A stretch of 64,000 nt of DNA from an uncultured Treponema sp. (GTDB taxonomy: Bacteria; Spirochaetota; Spirochaetia; Treponematales; Treponemataceae): the NCBI GenBank assembly GCA_946615905.1, contig CAMOIE010000007.1, positions 62,001 to 126,000 of the forward strand. Reading direction: 5' to 3'. The first letter of the stretch is position 1. Each line of letters opens with the position of its first letter. Shown in pieces: positions 1 through 9,196 of this stretch. The notes under the pieces are model-generated. The model saw only the letters and a list, made by a program, of their open reading frames with translations. It did no database searches and was not told where the DNA came from. Both the position numbers and the translations under genes were made by a program.

Positions 1-981
1 GATAATCAAGTCGTAGTTTTGAAGTCCCTCTTCCTTAACGAAAGCCTCGTCCGAGATGTCCGCGCGGAAAACTTTTGCCCCTTTAAATTGTTCGGCGGCC
101 GCCTTTGTCAGGGCTTCGTCAGAGTCAATTATGGCAAATTCGTTTGTCAGTTTTGACTGCCAGCCGAATACTTTTGAAAAAAATGATTTTTTCCGGTGGA
201 TAAGTTTTTCCGCGATGATTGTTCCGATTCTCCCGGCTCCGAGCAGGGCAATTTTTTTCATCTCGTGCATTTTGGAGCCGCAAAGTTTTAAAAATTCCTG
301 CAAGTCGGACTTTTTCATCAAAAGTCCAAGGGAATCTTCTGCTTTAAGGATTGTTCCGCCGGAAGGAAGCGATGTTATACCGCCGGACTCTACATAAGCA
401 ATCAAAAGTGGTTTGTCGATTAATTTTCGGACGTTTTGAAGCATCTGCCCCTCAAGGGCGGAGCCTTTTTCGATTGTGACGCGGGTAAGCTCAAATCCTG
501 ACTCACCGAAAGGAACTGCGTCTGTAATCGCTCCATGTTCAACGGCGTTTACGATTGCCTGAGCCGCCTCAACGTCCGGGTGAATCATAAAATCTATGCC
601 GTAAAGGGGTCTGTGGTTTGAAGAAAAAGTTTCTGAATGTTTTTGCTCCGCGTCGGCAGTGTTCACATAGTAAGCATAATTTCGGACGCGGGCAATTTTC
701 AGGAGATTTGGGTAGACGGCATCGACAAGGGAGCAGGTTATCATGTTGACTTCATCGGAAGAAGTCACACAAACCAAAGCGTCAGCCTTGTCGATTCCAA
801 CAGATTCAAGGGTGGCAAGATTGTTTCCGTCGGCATGAAGCACGGTGCAGTCAAGCCGGTTGGAAGCGTGACGGATTGTCTCTTCATCGTTGTCGATTAG
901 AACCACGTCATTTTTGCCGTTAATCAGCCTTTTTGCCAGCTGTGTTCCGGTAAATCCTGCGCCGATGATTACTATTTTCAC
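1..981 (-). CDS. trkA: TrkA potassium-channel regulatory subunit (partial, C-terminus off the left edge)
   Basis: Cytoplasmic NAD-binding regulator of the Trk/Ktr potassium uptake channel. The visible 327 residues open with a Rossmann motif (IVIIGAGFTG, residues 3-12, with VLIDND after it) and contain a second RCK domain starting with KKIALLGAGRIG near residue 240, the two-RCK layout of TrkA. The start is GTG at 979-981, chosen because AGGAG lies about 6 nt upstream. The likely channel partner TrkH is encoded 29 kb away at 29764-31209. The frame is open to the left edge, so the C-terminal part is missing only because the window ends. Confidence 0.93.
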   Translation of the reverse strand, partial: MKIVIIGAGFTGTQLAKRLINGKNDVVLIDNDEETIRHASNRLDCTVLHADGNNLATLESVGIDKADALVCVTSSDEVNMITCSLVDAVYPNLLKIARVRNYAYYVNTADAEQKHSETFSSNHRPLYGIDFMIHPDVEAAQAIVNAVEHGAITDAVPFGESGFELTRVTIEKGSALEGQMLQNVRKLIDKPLLIAYVESGGITSLPSGGTILKAEDSLGLLMKKSDLQEFLKLCGSKMHEMKKIALLGAGRIGTIIAEKLIHRKKSFFSKVFGWQSKLTNEFAIIDSDEALTKAAAEQFKGAKVFRADISDEAFVKEEGLQNYDLII

Positions 982-1007
982 CCTTTACTCCTGTTTGAGC
1001 AGTTTGT

Positions 1008-2585
1008 TTACTGTGGCAACTTTCCGCCGACAACTTTGATGCGGTTGTCAACTTTCGGTGTCACTACAGTTCCAAGGCTTGTAACGTAGTCAATGAAGAC
1101 ATCGCTCAAAATCATTGAAGTGTTGAATGTGTCAACTGACTTTGTGAGAGCGACATAACCGTCACCGCCCTTTGCATTGTAGTCATTTACGGCGATTTTG
1201 TAAGTCGCGGCCGGGTCGATTGCCTTTCCGTTGACCAAAACGTCTGCAATAGTACCGTTTCCGTTTGCGTCATAATTGATTGTATAGCTTACGCCTTTTG
1301 AGACCTGTGCGAATGCACCGGCACCCTGTTTAATCTGGCCGATAAAGTTGAAAAGCTCCACGACATCGCTGCCTTTCAAAGTGACGACGTAAACATAGTT
1401 CTCAAACGGAAGCATAGTCATAATCTGCTCGCGTGTGACATCACCGGCAGGAAGGTCTGCACGGATTCCACCGCCGTTTGTAACAGCGAAGTCAACGTTT
1501 ACGCCGATTTTTTTGCAGTATGCGACCATAGCGTCTGTAAGGTAGTCACCGGAAGCCATTTCCTGATAGCGGGTAAGTTTTTTGCCGAATTCAAAGGGAG
1601 CTGTTGTCTTGAGAACGACTTCTTTGAGTGAGGCATTAGCCTTGTCAACGTAGGGCTTGAGAAGAGTCTCAACCGCCGGATCGGGAGCAAAAGCTGTTGT
1701 CGTAATTTCAACCGGCTTCCACTGGAATTTCTGGATTTTTCCGTCAACGATTGTGAAGTCAGCCTCTCCGACGTATTTACCCTTTTCATTGGCAGATACA
1801 ATCGGAGTTCCGTTAACAACATTCGGCTCTGCAAAGTATGAGTGCGCGTGTCCGTCAACAATCAAATCGATTCCAGAAACCTGCTCTGCGAGTTTGATTG
1901 AAGTGTTCTGGTCATTTGTCTCAAGGATGTCTCCGAGGTGTCCGACGACAACAACGAGGTCAGCCATTTCTTTTTCGCGGCAGATTTTCACATTTTCTTT
2001 TATGGCCTCGATTTCATCAGTAAGAGTCAAGCTCTTGTCGGGGCTTGCGATTACCTTTGTGCGGCATGTTGTCGCACCGATAACAGCGACTCTGAAACCG
2101 TCATAATTCTTAATGATGTATGGCTTTACAAAATATTTGTTTCCCTGCTTGATGTTTGCAGAAATCCACTGGAATTTTGAGAATGCAATCTGCTTCAGCA
2201 ATACGGAGAGAGGCTTGTCAAATTCGTGGTTTCCCAAAGCAGCGGCATCATAACCGATTGCGTTGTAAGCCGCCAAATCAGGCTCCGCGTCAAACATGTT
2301 GGAAAGAGCAGTACCAGTGTTGATGTCGCCGGCAGAAAGAACAAGAACGTTCTCGTTTGCGGCGCGAACCTGCTTTACGAAAGTCGCCTGAGAAGCAAGG
2401 CCGCCTTTTCCATCGCTTGTCGGAAGAACCTGACCGTGCTGGTCATTTGTGTGCAAAATAACCAGATTGTAGGCTTTTCCAGCTTCACGGACAACCGGCT
2501 TGCCAGCGGCTGTTGTAGAACCGCATCCGGCCAAGAAGAATGCTGCGCCCAAAACAAGGGCCGCAAATCCCTGAATTTTTTTCAT
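1008..2585 (-). CDS. 5'-nucleotidase family lipoprotein (UshA/CpdB-like)
   Basis: Surface or periplasmic metallophosphoesterase of the 5'-nucleotidase family, which releases phosphate from nucleotides. The signal peptide ends in the lipobox LAGC (Cys21). The metallophosphatase motifs are in order: HTNDQHG (45-51), AGDINTG (from residue 85), GNHEFD (118-123), and further on VGHLGD and DGHAHSY. The second half is the 5'-nucleotidase C-terminal domain, with GGGIRADLPAGDVT and a C-terminal NDYNAKGGDGY loop that binds substrate in this family. AAAGGAGGA precedes the ATG. Length (525 residues) is normal. The exact substrate cannot be told from sequence. It lies 26 nt downstream of the trkA start on the same strand; downstream coupling is possible. 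Confidence 0.9.
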   Translation of the reverse strand: MKKIQGFAALVLGAAFFLAGCGSTTAAGKPVVREAGKAYNLVILHTNDQHGQVLPTSDGKGGLASQATFVKQVRAANENVLVLSAGDINTGTALSNMFDAEPDLAAYNAIGYDAAALGNHEFDKPLSVLLKQIAFSKFQWISANIKQGNKYFVKPYIIKNYDGFRVAVIGATTCRTKVIASPDKSLTLTDEIEAIKENVKICREKEMADLVVVVGHLGDILETNDQNTSIKLAEQVSGIDLIVDGHAHSYFAEPNVVNGTPIVSANEKGKYVGEADFTIVDGKIQKFQWKPVEITTTAFAPDPAVETLLKPYVDKANASLKEVVLKTTAPFEFGKKLTRYQEMASGDYLTDAMVAYCKKIGVNVDFAVTNGGGIRADLPAGDVTREQIMTMLPFENYVYVVTLKGSDVVELFNFIGQIKQGAGAFAQVSKGVSYTINYDANGNGTIADVLVNGKAIDPAATYKIAVNDYNAKGGDGYVALTKSVDTFNTSMILSDVFIDYVTSLGTVVTPKVDNRIKVVGGKLPQ

Positions 2586-2694
2586 ATTTCCTCCTTTAGA
2601 AATATAAAATTCCGCCTTTTGGCAGACATCTATTTTTAAAACGGAACTTTTTCCGCTTTATCTACTATAACTCCCACCGCATGGCGTGATAAAT

Positions 2695-3336
2695 CTATTC
2701 GCTTTTGCTCAGTTTTGACTTGCCGTTTTTAGAGACGAAAATCGCACTCAAAACTGCGGCGACAATCACAGTCGCGCCGATGATTTCCCAGATTCCGTTT
2801 GTTCCGATTGTGACAATCATGATTCCGAGGAAAGCCTTGAAGCCGGAGATTGAAGCCTCAAATCCGAATTTCGCAAGTCCGGCCTGAATCAGTTTCACAA
2901 AATCCTGCCCGTAAAGAATTGTAATCATCCCCATGACCAGGAAAGTGTGCATAAAAGTTCCGAACGCGGCGGAGACAGCCCCGGAAATCACTTTGGGCAT
3001 TTTGGGCAATTTTGAAAGTCCCCAGTAAACGAGCCATACGAAAAGCGGGAAAAGCATACGGGGAAGGATTGAGACAAGCGGGTTGCGGAACATGTAGCTT
3101 GTCGGAGCTGACATCAAGGCTGCACGGATGCAGGAAGTCGTTCCAAAAATAAATCCGTCGATTACGCCCGCGACAGGTCCTGCCAGAATCGTGGCGAGAA
3201 TTACCGGAACGTGGATGATTGTGATGTTGATTACACCGGCCAGCTGAATGTAGCCGAGGGGGGTAATTGCCAAGAGGATGCTCAACGCGCCGAACATACC
3301 GGTCAGCGCGATTTTGCGGTTGCGGTCTGAAATCAT
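2695..3336 (-). CDS. ECF transporter S component (vitamin uptake)
   Basis: Integral membrane protein of 213 residues with about six hydrophobic segments, fitting the substrate-binding S subunit of energy-coupling factor transporters. The stretch ITIIHVPVILATILAGPVAGVIDGF after the first helix, and the proline- and glycine-rich helix 3, are typical of the ECF_trnsprt family (RibU/PanT/FolT-like). The substrate cannot be assigned. No EcfA or EcfT gene is in the window, so it would have to use a shared energising module. The C-terminus is a short basic tail. It has its own promoter region of about 60 bp beyond the terminator of the upstream carB-dapF gene. Confidence 0.8.
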   Translation of the reverse strand: MISDRNRKIALTGMFGALSILLAITPLGYIQLAGVINITIIHVPVILATILAGPVAGVIDGFIFGTTSCIRAALMSAPTSYMFRNPLVSILPRMLFPLFVWLVYWGLSKLPKMPKVISGAVSAAFGTFMHTFLVMGMITILYGQDFVKLIQAGLAKFGFEASISGFKAFLGIMIVTIGTNGIWEIIGATVIVAAVLSAIFVSKNGKSKLSKSE

Positions 3337-3398
3337 TTTTTAAGACTCCTAATTTTTTTGATGATTAATAATATCAGCCTTAAAAGAAGATTTCAACG

Positions 3399-3446
3399 AA
3401 AAGAAAAATCCCGCAAACTAGAAGTTTTGTTTGCGGGATTTCTTTT
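3399..3446 (-). terminator. Intrinsic terminator after carB-dapF
   Basis: The inverted repeat AATCCCGCAAAC / GTTTGCGGGATT with a loop of about 10 nt starts right after the stop codon of the carB-dapF fusion and is followed on the minus strand by a T-rich tract. It is T-rich on both sides, but on the plus strand there is no gene upstream for it to serve. Confidence 0.85.
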
Positions 3447-6400
3447 TTAGATTTCGACCTCGCCTTCATAGCAGAGGCTTGTGTTTCCGGTCAGATAAAC
3501 TGTGTCGCCTGTGTACTTGACAATCAGGTTTCCGCCACGGACTTTCACGGTGATGTCCTCGTTAAGCGGTGAGTAGCCGTTCAAAACGGAGGCAATCGCG
3601 GCGGCGCAAGCTCCGGTTCCGCAGGCAAGCGTCTCCCCGTTTCCACGCTCCCATGTCCGCATCTTAAGCTCGTTGGGGCCTACAATGCGGACAAACTCGG
3701 TGTTCGTTCTTTGCGGGAAAGCCTTGTGGTTCTCAAAGAGAGGACCGATTTCTGTCACAGGCTCTTTGTCCACGAACTTGCTGAAAACAACGCAGTGGGG
3801 GTTTCCGACTGCCAGAGAAGTGACCTTGTAGTTTTTGTCCGCGACCTTGAGTGAAGCGTTGATGACGGCCTCTTCCGGGAGTTTTGCGTATGCTTCTGGA
3901 TTCTTTTTGGCGAATTCCGCGTAGCGCTCGTGATTCTTGTCGATTGCGACAGCTTTGAGAGTGGTCGGAATGTTCGTTGCCTTGAACTTTGGAACTCCCA
4001 TGTCGACCATGACGGATGTGACTTTTCCGTTCTGCTTGTACAAGACAAGACTCTTGATTCCGGCCTCCGTCTCAATCGTGATTTTCTCTGTGTTGTCGGT
4101 CTTGCGGCCGTGCTTCTCGGTGATTCCGTTGATGTCGTTATCATAGAGATATTTTCCAACACAGCGGATGGCGTTTCCTGCCATTCTTCCCTCTGAGCCA
4201 TCGCGGTTGAAAAAGCGCATTTTTGCATCTGCGACAGTAGAATGCTCGATGAGAACAAGGGAGTCCGCCCCGATTCCGCCAGAACGCCTTTCGCAAAGCC
4301 GGACTGCAAGGCCTGCTGGATTGTCCACGGTCTGCTCCATCGCATTGATGACGATAAAGTCGTTGCCGGTTGAATCCATTTTGCTGAACTTGATTGTCTG
4401 CTTTGAGTCGCGAAGCTTGTTGATATTTACAAGTTCCACGTTCTCGGCTGAGTATTTTGATTTGAGACAGTCCGCGATTGCGTTCGCCGTGTCGATTGCC
4501 GTCAGACATGGAATGTCGCGCTCAACAGCGTGCCTTCTCATGCGGACAGAATCTGCATGAGGATTGCGGCCTTTCGCTGATGTCGAGATAAAGTAGTCGA
4601 TTTTGCCTGAGTCGAGCAAGGTCAAAACGTTGTTCTCCGGGTTTTCGCGGATTTTCGCCACAACCTCGACTTCCATTCCAAAGTCGGAGATGACTTTGGC
4701 GGTTCCCTCTGTGGCGTAGAGCTTAAAGCCCAAATCATAGAATTTGCGGGCCAAATCTGGAATCTCAAAGTGGTCGGTCGTCCTGATTGTAAAGAGAACG
4801 CCACCAGACCTCTTCATCGTGTAGCCTGCCGCAATAAGTCCCTTGAAAATCGCTTCCTCGCGGGTGGCGGCAATTCCAAGAACCTCACCAGTTGACTTCA
4901 TCTCAGGGCCGAGGTGGGTATCAACGTCCATGAGCTTTTCAAATGAGAAGACCGGAACTTTGACCGCGTAGTAAGGCGGGTTCCTGTAAAGCCCTGTTCC
5001 GAATCCAAAGTCGCGGACTTTCTCTCCAAGCATGGCGCGGGTGGCAAGTTCCACCATCGGAACGCCGGTGACTTTTGAGATGTATGGAACAGTCCGGCTT
5101 GAGCGGGGGTTCACCTCGATGATGTAAAGGTCGTTGTTGTAAATCAGGTACTGAATGTTGACCAAACCCCGTGTGCCAAGGGCAAGGGCAAGCTCTCTAG
5201 ACTGGTTGATGATTTTTTCGCGCATGATGTCGTTCAAATTCCAGCTGGGGTAGACAGCGATAGAGTCTCCTGAATGAATTCCAGTGCGCTCGATGTGTTC
5301 CATGATTCCAGGAATCAAAATGTCCTCGCCGTCACAAATCGCATCGACTTCAAGCTCGATTCCCATCATGTACTTGTCAATCAAAACCGGGTTTTCGATT
5401 TCCTGACTCAGGATGATTTTCATGTATTCCTTAACGTCAGCATCGTTGAAGGCGATAATCATGTTCTGTCCGCCCAAAACGTATGAGGGGCGCAAGAGGA
5501 CCGGGTAGCCGATTTTGTTCGCGGAGGCAAGGGCTTCCTCTGTCGTGAAGATTGTCTCTCCCTTGGGCTTGTTGATTCCAAGCTTGTCGCAAAGAGCCTC
5601 AAAACGCTCGCGGTCTTCGGCAACGTCGATTGAGTCTGCGGAAGTTCCAAGAATCGGGATTCCCTGCTCGTCCAAGAATTTTGTCAGTTTGATTGCCGTC
5701 TGTCCGCCGAATGCGACTACAACGCCAATCGGTTTTTCCGTGTTGTAGACTGACATAACGTCTTCGGGCGTAAGCGGCTCAAAGTAGAGGCGGTCAGAAG
5801 TGTCAAAGTCAGTGGAGACAGTCTCCGGGTTGTTGTTGATTGTGACGACATCGTAGCCAAGTTTTTTGAGTGACCAGACGCACTGGACGGAGGCGTAGTC
5901 AAACTCGATTCCCTGTCCGATTCTAATCGGGCCGGAACCCAAAACGATAATCGTGCCTTTCTTTGACTTTTTGCCGGATTTCTCGCGTTCGTCCAGGAAT
6001 TCGCTGGCCTCGTTCTCATTATTGTAGCCACCGTAGAAATATGGAGTCTCCGCATTGAATTCGCCGGCGCAAGTGTCGACCATTTTGTATGAGGCTGGGA
6101 TATGGGCAAGCTTACCCTCTGACAGGAGTTTCGCGGCCTTGTCAGCGTCTTTCAGCACCCCGCAGGAACCTGTGATTTTCACGCCGGAAAGCGACTCAAT
6201 CACCTTGTCCGGATAGCCGTACTTTTTCGCCTCTCGGTAGTAATCCAAAGTAAGTTCTTTTTTACCTTCCTTGATTTTGGCGAATTCAGCTTCCATGTCG
6301 GCGAGATTCTTGAGGTGGTTGAGGAACCATGGATCGATTTTTGTGACCTCGTTGATTTTCTCAACGCTCATGACTCCGCGTTTCAATGCCTGGAAAATCG

Positions 6401-7703
6401 CAAAAATTCTCTGGTCGGTGCATTCACCCACACGGCGGATAATGTCCTTGTCGCTTTCTTCCTCAAAAACGGGCAGGTTAAGGCTGCTTACTCCGACCTC
6501 TGCTCCGCGTGCGGCCTTCATAATCGCCATCTCAAAGTTGTGGCCGATTGCCATGACTTCGCCAGTAGCCTTCATCTGGGTTCCCAGTTTGCGGGCGGCG
6601 TAAACGAATTTGTCAAAGGGGAATTTGGGGAATTTTACAACAACGTAGTCAAGAACCGGCTCAAAGCAGGCCGCTGTCTTTTTAGTGACGAAGTTGGGGA
6701 TTTCGTCCAAGTTGTAGCCGATTGCAATCAACGTGGCGACTTTCGCAATCGGGTAGCCAGTCGCTTTTGAGGCAAGGGCAGATGAGCGTGAGACGCGGGG
6801 GTTCACTTCGATTACCGCATACTCAAAGGAATCAGGCTTGAGGGCGAACTGGCAGTTACAGCCGCCTTCCATTCCAAGGGATGAAATGATGTTCAAAGCC
6901 GCAGACCGGAGCATCTGGTACTCTTTGTCTGACAAAGTGACTGTCGGTGCGATGACGATTGAGTCACCTGTATGAACGCCTACTGGGTCAAAGTTTTCCA
7001 TTGAACAGACCGTCAGAACGTTACCGGCGTGGTCGCGCATAACCTCGAACTCGACTTCCTTCCAGCCGGAAATACATTTTTCAACCAAAATCTGATGAAT
7101 CGGTGAGCGGTGAAGTCCGTTGTGGGCAATCTCGTCAAATTCGGCTTCGTTGTTTGCAATTCCGCCGCCGGTTCCGCCCAAAGTGAATGCCGGACGGATG
7201 ATTGCCGGGTAGCCGATGACTTCATTCACGAATTTCAGCGCGGATTCATAGTCGGTGACGACTTTTGACGGAATACAAGGCTCTCCGATTGCCTCCATCG
7301 TGTCCTTGAACATCTGACGGTCTTCGGCCTTGTCGATTGTCTCAGGTTTCGCGCCCAGAAGACGAACATTGTGCTTCTCCAAAAATCCAGACTTGGCAAG
7401 TTCCATGCAGAGTGTCAGTCCGGTCTGACCGCCCAAAGATGACAGGATGGAGTCCGGCTTTTCTTTTTCTATAATACGCTGGATTGTCTCAGGAATAAGA
7501 GGTTCGATGTAGATTGAATCCGCCATAACATGGTCGGTCATCAGAGTGGCCGGGTTTGAGTTCACGAGGACAACCTCAAGTCCCTGCTCTTTGAGGGCTT
7601 TGCAGGCCTGGCTTCCAGCGTAGTCAAATTCAGCCGCCTGACCGATAATAATCGGGCCTGAACCGATAACCATAACCTTGTGAATCTGCGGATTTAAAGG
7701 CAT
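3447..7703 (-). CDS. carB-dapF: Carbamoyl-phosphate synthase large subunit fused to diaminopimelate epimerase
   Basis: One uninterrupted frame of 1,418 residues. Residues 1 to about 1,095 are a complete CarB: two ATP-grasp halves (GSGPIIIGQAAEFDYAG near 14; LGSGPIRIGQGIEFDYASVQ at the second half) and the C-terminal MGS-like domain with STSAKGRN. It makes carbamoyl phosphate for pyrimidines and arginine. From residue 1,103 (IKFSKMDSTGNDF) a full DapF domain follows; DapF interconverts LL- and meso-diaminopimelate. The DapF proton-abstraction loop reads SEGRMAGNAIRC: Ala1175 stands where the family has its first catalytic Cys; the second, Cys1361 in ACGTGAC, is present. The spacing between the two loops (186 residues) is larger than in E. 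coli DapF (144), so there is an insertion. No stop, start or Shine-Dalgarno separates the halves. A separate carA is not in the window. Confidence 0.95.
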   Translation of the reverse strand: MPLNPQIHKVMVIGSGPIIIGQAAEFDYAGSQACKALKEQGLEVVLVNSNPATLMTDHVMADSIYIEPLIPETIQRIIEKEKPDSILSSLGGQTGLTLCMELAKSGFLEKHNVRLLGAKPETIDKAEDRQMFKDTMEAIGEPCIPSKVVTDYESALKFVNEVIGYPAIIRPAFTLGGTGGGIANNEAEFDEIAHNGLHRSPIHQILVEKCISGWKEVEFEVMRDHAGNVLTVCSMENFDPVGVHTGDSIVIAPTVTLSDKEYQMLRSAALNIISSLGMEGGCNCQFALKPDSFEYAVIEVNPRVSRSSALASKATGYPIAKVATLIAIGYNLDEIPNFVTKKTAACFEPVLDYVVVKFPKFPFDKFVYAARKLGTQMKATGEVMAIGHNFEMAIMKAARGAEVGVSSLNLPVFEEESDKDIIRRVGECTDQRIFAIFQALKRGVMSVEKINEVTKIDPWFLNHLKNLADMEAEFAKIKEGKKELTLDYYREAKKYGYPDKVIESLSGVKITGSCGVLKDADKAAKLLSEGKLAHIPASYKMVDTCAGEFNAETPYFYGGYNNENEASEFLDEREKSGKKSKKGTIIVLGSGPIRIGQGIEFDYASVQCVWSLKKLGYDVVTINNNPETVSTDFDTSDRLYFEPLTPEDVMSVYNTEKPIGVVVAFGGQTAIKLTKFLDEQGIPILGTSADSIDVAEDRERFEALCDKLGINKPKGETIFTTEEALASANKIGYPVLLRPSYVLGGQNMIIAFNDADVKEYMKIILSQEIENPVLIDKYMMGIELEVDAICDGEDILIPGIMEHIERTGIHSGDSIAVYPSWNLNDIMREKIINQSRELALALGTRGLVNIQYLIYNNDLYIIEVNPRSSRTVPYISKVTGVPMVELATRAMLGEKVRDFGFGTGLYRNPPYYAVKVPVFSFEKLMDVDTHLGPEMKSTGEVLGIAATREEAIFKGLIAAGYTMKRSGGVLFTIRTTDHFEIPDLARKFYDLGFKLYATEGTAKVISDFGMEVEVVAKIRENPENNVLTLLDSGKIDYFISTSAKGRNPHADSVRMRRHAVERDIPCLTAIDTANAIADCLKSKYSAENVELVNINKLRDSKQTIKFSKMDSTGNDFIVINAMEQTVDNPAGLAVRLCERRSGGIGADSLVLIEHSTVADAKMRFFNRDGSEGRMAGNAIRCVGKYLYDNDINGITEKHGRKTDNTEKITIETEAGIKSLVLYKQNGKVTSVMVDMGVPKFKATNIPTTLKAVAIDKNHERYAEFAKKNPEAYAKLPEEAVINASLKVADKNYKVTSLAVGNPHCVVFSKFVDKEPVTEIGPLFENHKAFPQRTNTEFVRIVGPNELKMRTWERGNGETLACGTGACAAAIASVLNGYSPLNEDITVKVRGGNLIVKYTGDTVYLTGNTSLCYEGEVEI

Positions 7704-7831
7704 TTTGCGCTCCTAAAATGAGAAAAATAAACTGTAAATGATTGGAATACTAAAAAAGAAGGGATATAAGACTTGTTTAATTTTTTAGTATCTACGTTCA
7801 TACTAAAGCAGAAATATAACATAAATTATGA

Positions 7832-7860
7832 TTTACATCAATTGGATATTCTGATAGATT
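7832..7860 (+). promoter_or_regulatory. Predicted sigma-70-type promoter of the queF operon
   Basis: TTTACA, a 17-bp spacer and TAGATT lie 20 nt upstream of the preQ1 aptamer. Predicted by eye only. Confidence 0.5.
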
Positions 7861-7880
7861 CTTGGAGCCTGTCAGGCATA

Positions 7881-7923
7881 AAGTCAGTTCGTAACCATCC
7901 TGACTTAAATAAAAACTATGGAG
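7881..7923 (+). promoter_or_regulatory. preQ1-I riboswitch, translational type
   Basis: Stem AAGTCAG (7881-7887) pairs with CTGACTT (7900-7906) around a 12-nt loop TTCGTAACCATC. An A-rich tail (7907-7917) leads to ATGG (7918-7921), which can pair with loop CCAT (7895-7898) to form the H-type pseudoknot. The loop contains GTAACC, also present in the well-studied Thermoanaerobacter tengcongensis preQ1-I aptamer, where the first of these Cs binds preQ1. The pseudoknot strand overlaps GGAG (7920-7923), the Shine-Dalgarno of queF, so ligand binding should block translation. The downstream genes, queF and a queuosine-precursor transporter, fit a preQ1 sensor. Confidence 0.88.
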
Positions 7924-7929
7924 TGTCAA

Positions 7930-8415
7930 ATGAGCCGCACTGAAAAAGAGCTCGAAGGCGTTACTTTGCTTGGAGACCAAAACACAAAGTACACCTACGA
8001 CTACAATCCGGGACTTCTAGAAAGATTTCCCAACAAGCATCCGGACAACGACTATCTTGTAATGCTCAACTGCCCGGAATTCACTTCCCTCTGTCCCAAG
8101 ACCGGCCAGCCCGATTTTGCGGAAATCAAAATCAACTATATTCCCGGTAAATATATCGTGGAATCAAAATCCCTCAAACTTTATCTTTTCAGCTTTAGGA
8201 ACCACGGTGACTTTCACGAGGACTGCGCCAACATCATCATGAAAGATTTGGTCAAACTTTTGGAGCCGAAATACATAGAGGTCATCGGGATTTTCACCCC
8301 GCGCGGAGGAATTTCAATTTATCCTTTCGCCAACTACGGACAGCCAGGAACTGACTGGGAAAAGCACGCCAAAGACCGACTTTTTGCCGCGATTGACCGA
8401 CGGAACTGGGACTGA
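7930..8415 (+). CDS. queF: NADPH-dependent 7-cyano-7-deazaguanine reductase
   Basis: Cytoplasmic enzyme reducing preQ0 to preQ1 in queuosine biosynthesis. The short (type I) form: catalytic Cys in [18 protein letters not shown], substrate-binding [15 protein letters not shown], and the HEDC motif. The ATG at 7930 is preferred over the in-frame ATG at 7918 because GGAG lies 6 nt before 7930, and the upstream ATG belongs to the riboswitch pseudoknot. 161 residues, normal for type I QueF. It is followed 61 nt later by a queuosine-precursor transporter. Confidence 0.96.
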   Translation: MSRTEKELEGVTLLGDQNTKYTYDYNPGLLERFPNKHPDNDYLVMLNCPEFTSLCPKTGQPDFAEIKINYIPGKYIVESKSLKLYLFSFRNHGDFHEDCANIIMKDLVKLLEPKYIEVIGIFTPRGGISIYPFANYGQPGTDWEKHAKDRLFAAIDRRNWD

Positions 8416-8476
8416 CTAATTTTTTCCAATCAAAAGACAAAAAACTAAAAGTTTCTCAAAATCAAAGGAATGAAAA

Positions 8477-9190
8477 ATGAATTTTCAAAATGAAATTATA
8501 ATGATTGCGTCAATTTTCGCATTTTTTGGCGGCCTCGTGGCCTTTTTCAGACTTTTCGGTAAGCACGGAATTTTTGCATGGACTGTAATTTGCACGATTG
8601 CGGCCAACATTGAGGTTTTGATTCTCGTCCATGCATTCGGAATGGACACTACGCTAGGAAATGTCCTTTTTGCCTCATCTTTCCTTGCGACCGACATGAT
8701 GAGTGAAATTTACGGTAAAAAAGAAGCCAACAAATGCGTAAAAATCGGAATCGCAGCCAACATCACTTTTATCTTGATTTCTCAGAGCTGGTTTTTGTAT
8801 CTTCCAGCGGCGGGCGACTCAATGGCAGCTCCAATCCGCACGGTTTTTGCTAACACTCCCCGCGTAATGCTCTCAAGCCTTTTTGCATACGTTGTCTGCG
8901 AAATTTACGATGTTTGGGCTTACCACTTCATCTGGAGCAAGACTGAAAAAAAGTCCGGCGACAAGAAAAAATTCCTCTGGCTGCGCAACAACGGGTCAAC
9001 TCTCGTAAGCCAGCTGATTAACGTGGTGACTTTCAACCTTCTCGCTTTTGCCGGAGTTTTCCCCGCGAACACGATTATCCAGATTCTGATTTTCGGCTAT
9101 TTGATTTTTGTCGTGACTTCGCTGGTGGATACGCCCTTCCTTTACTGGGCAAGGCATATCGCTGAAAAGCATCCAGAATTGAAGGCGTAG
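8477..9190 (+). CDS. yhhQ: Queuosine precursor transporter (YhhQ/VUT family)
   Basis: Inner-membrane protein of 237 residues with about six hydrophobic helices. Family hallmarks are visible: an early ANIEVLILVHAFG helix, then LFASSFLATDMMSEIYGKKEA, and DVWAYHFIW, all typical of YhhQ importers of preQ0/preQ1. Shine-Dalgarno-like AAAGGAATG precedes the ATG. Its place behind queF in what looks like one transcript with a preQ1 riboswitch supports the substrate. Confidence 0.9.
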   Translation: MNFQNEIIMIASIFAFFGGLVAFFRLFGKHGIFAWTVICTIAANIEVLILVHAFGMDTTLGNVLFASSFLATDMMSEIYGKKEANKCVKIGIAANITFILISQSWFLYLPAAGDSMAAPIRTVFANTPRVMLSSLFAYVVCEIYDVWAYHFIWSKTEKKSGDKKKFLWLRNNGSTLVSQLINVVTFNLLAFAGVFPANTIIQILIFGYLIFVVTSLVDTPFLYWARHIAEKHPELKA

Positions 9191-9196
9191 AAAAAA

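Noticed and set aside
1499-1861. Open frames inside the 5'-nucleotidase gene on either strand
   Set aside because: Explained by codon bias of the real gene; translations are low-complexity and Shine-Dalgarno sites are absent.
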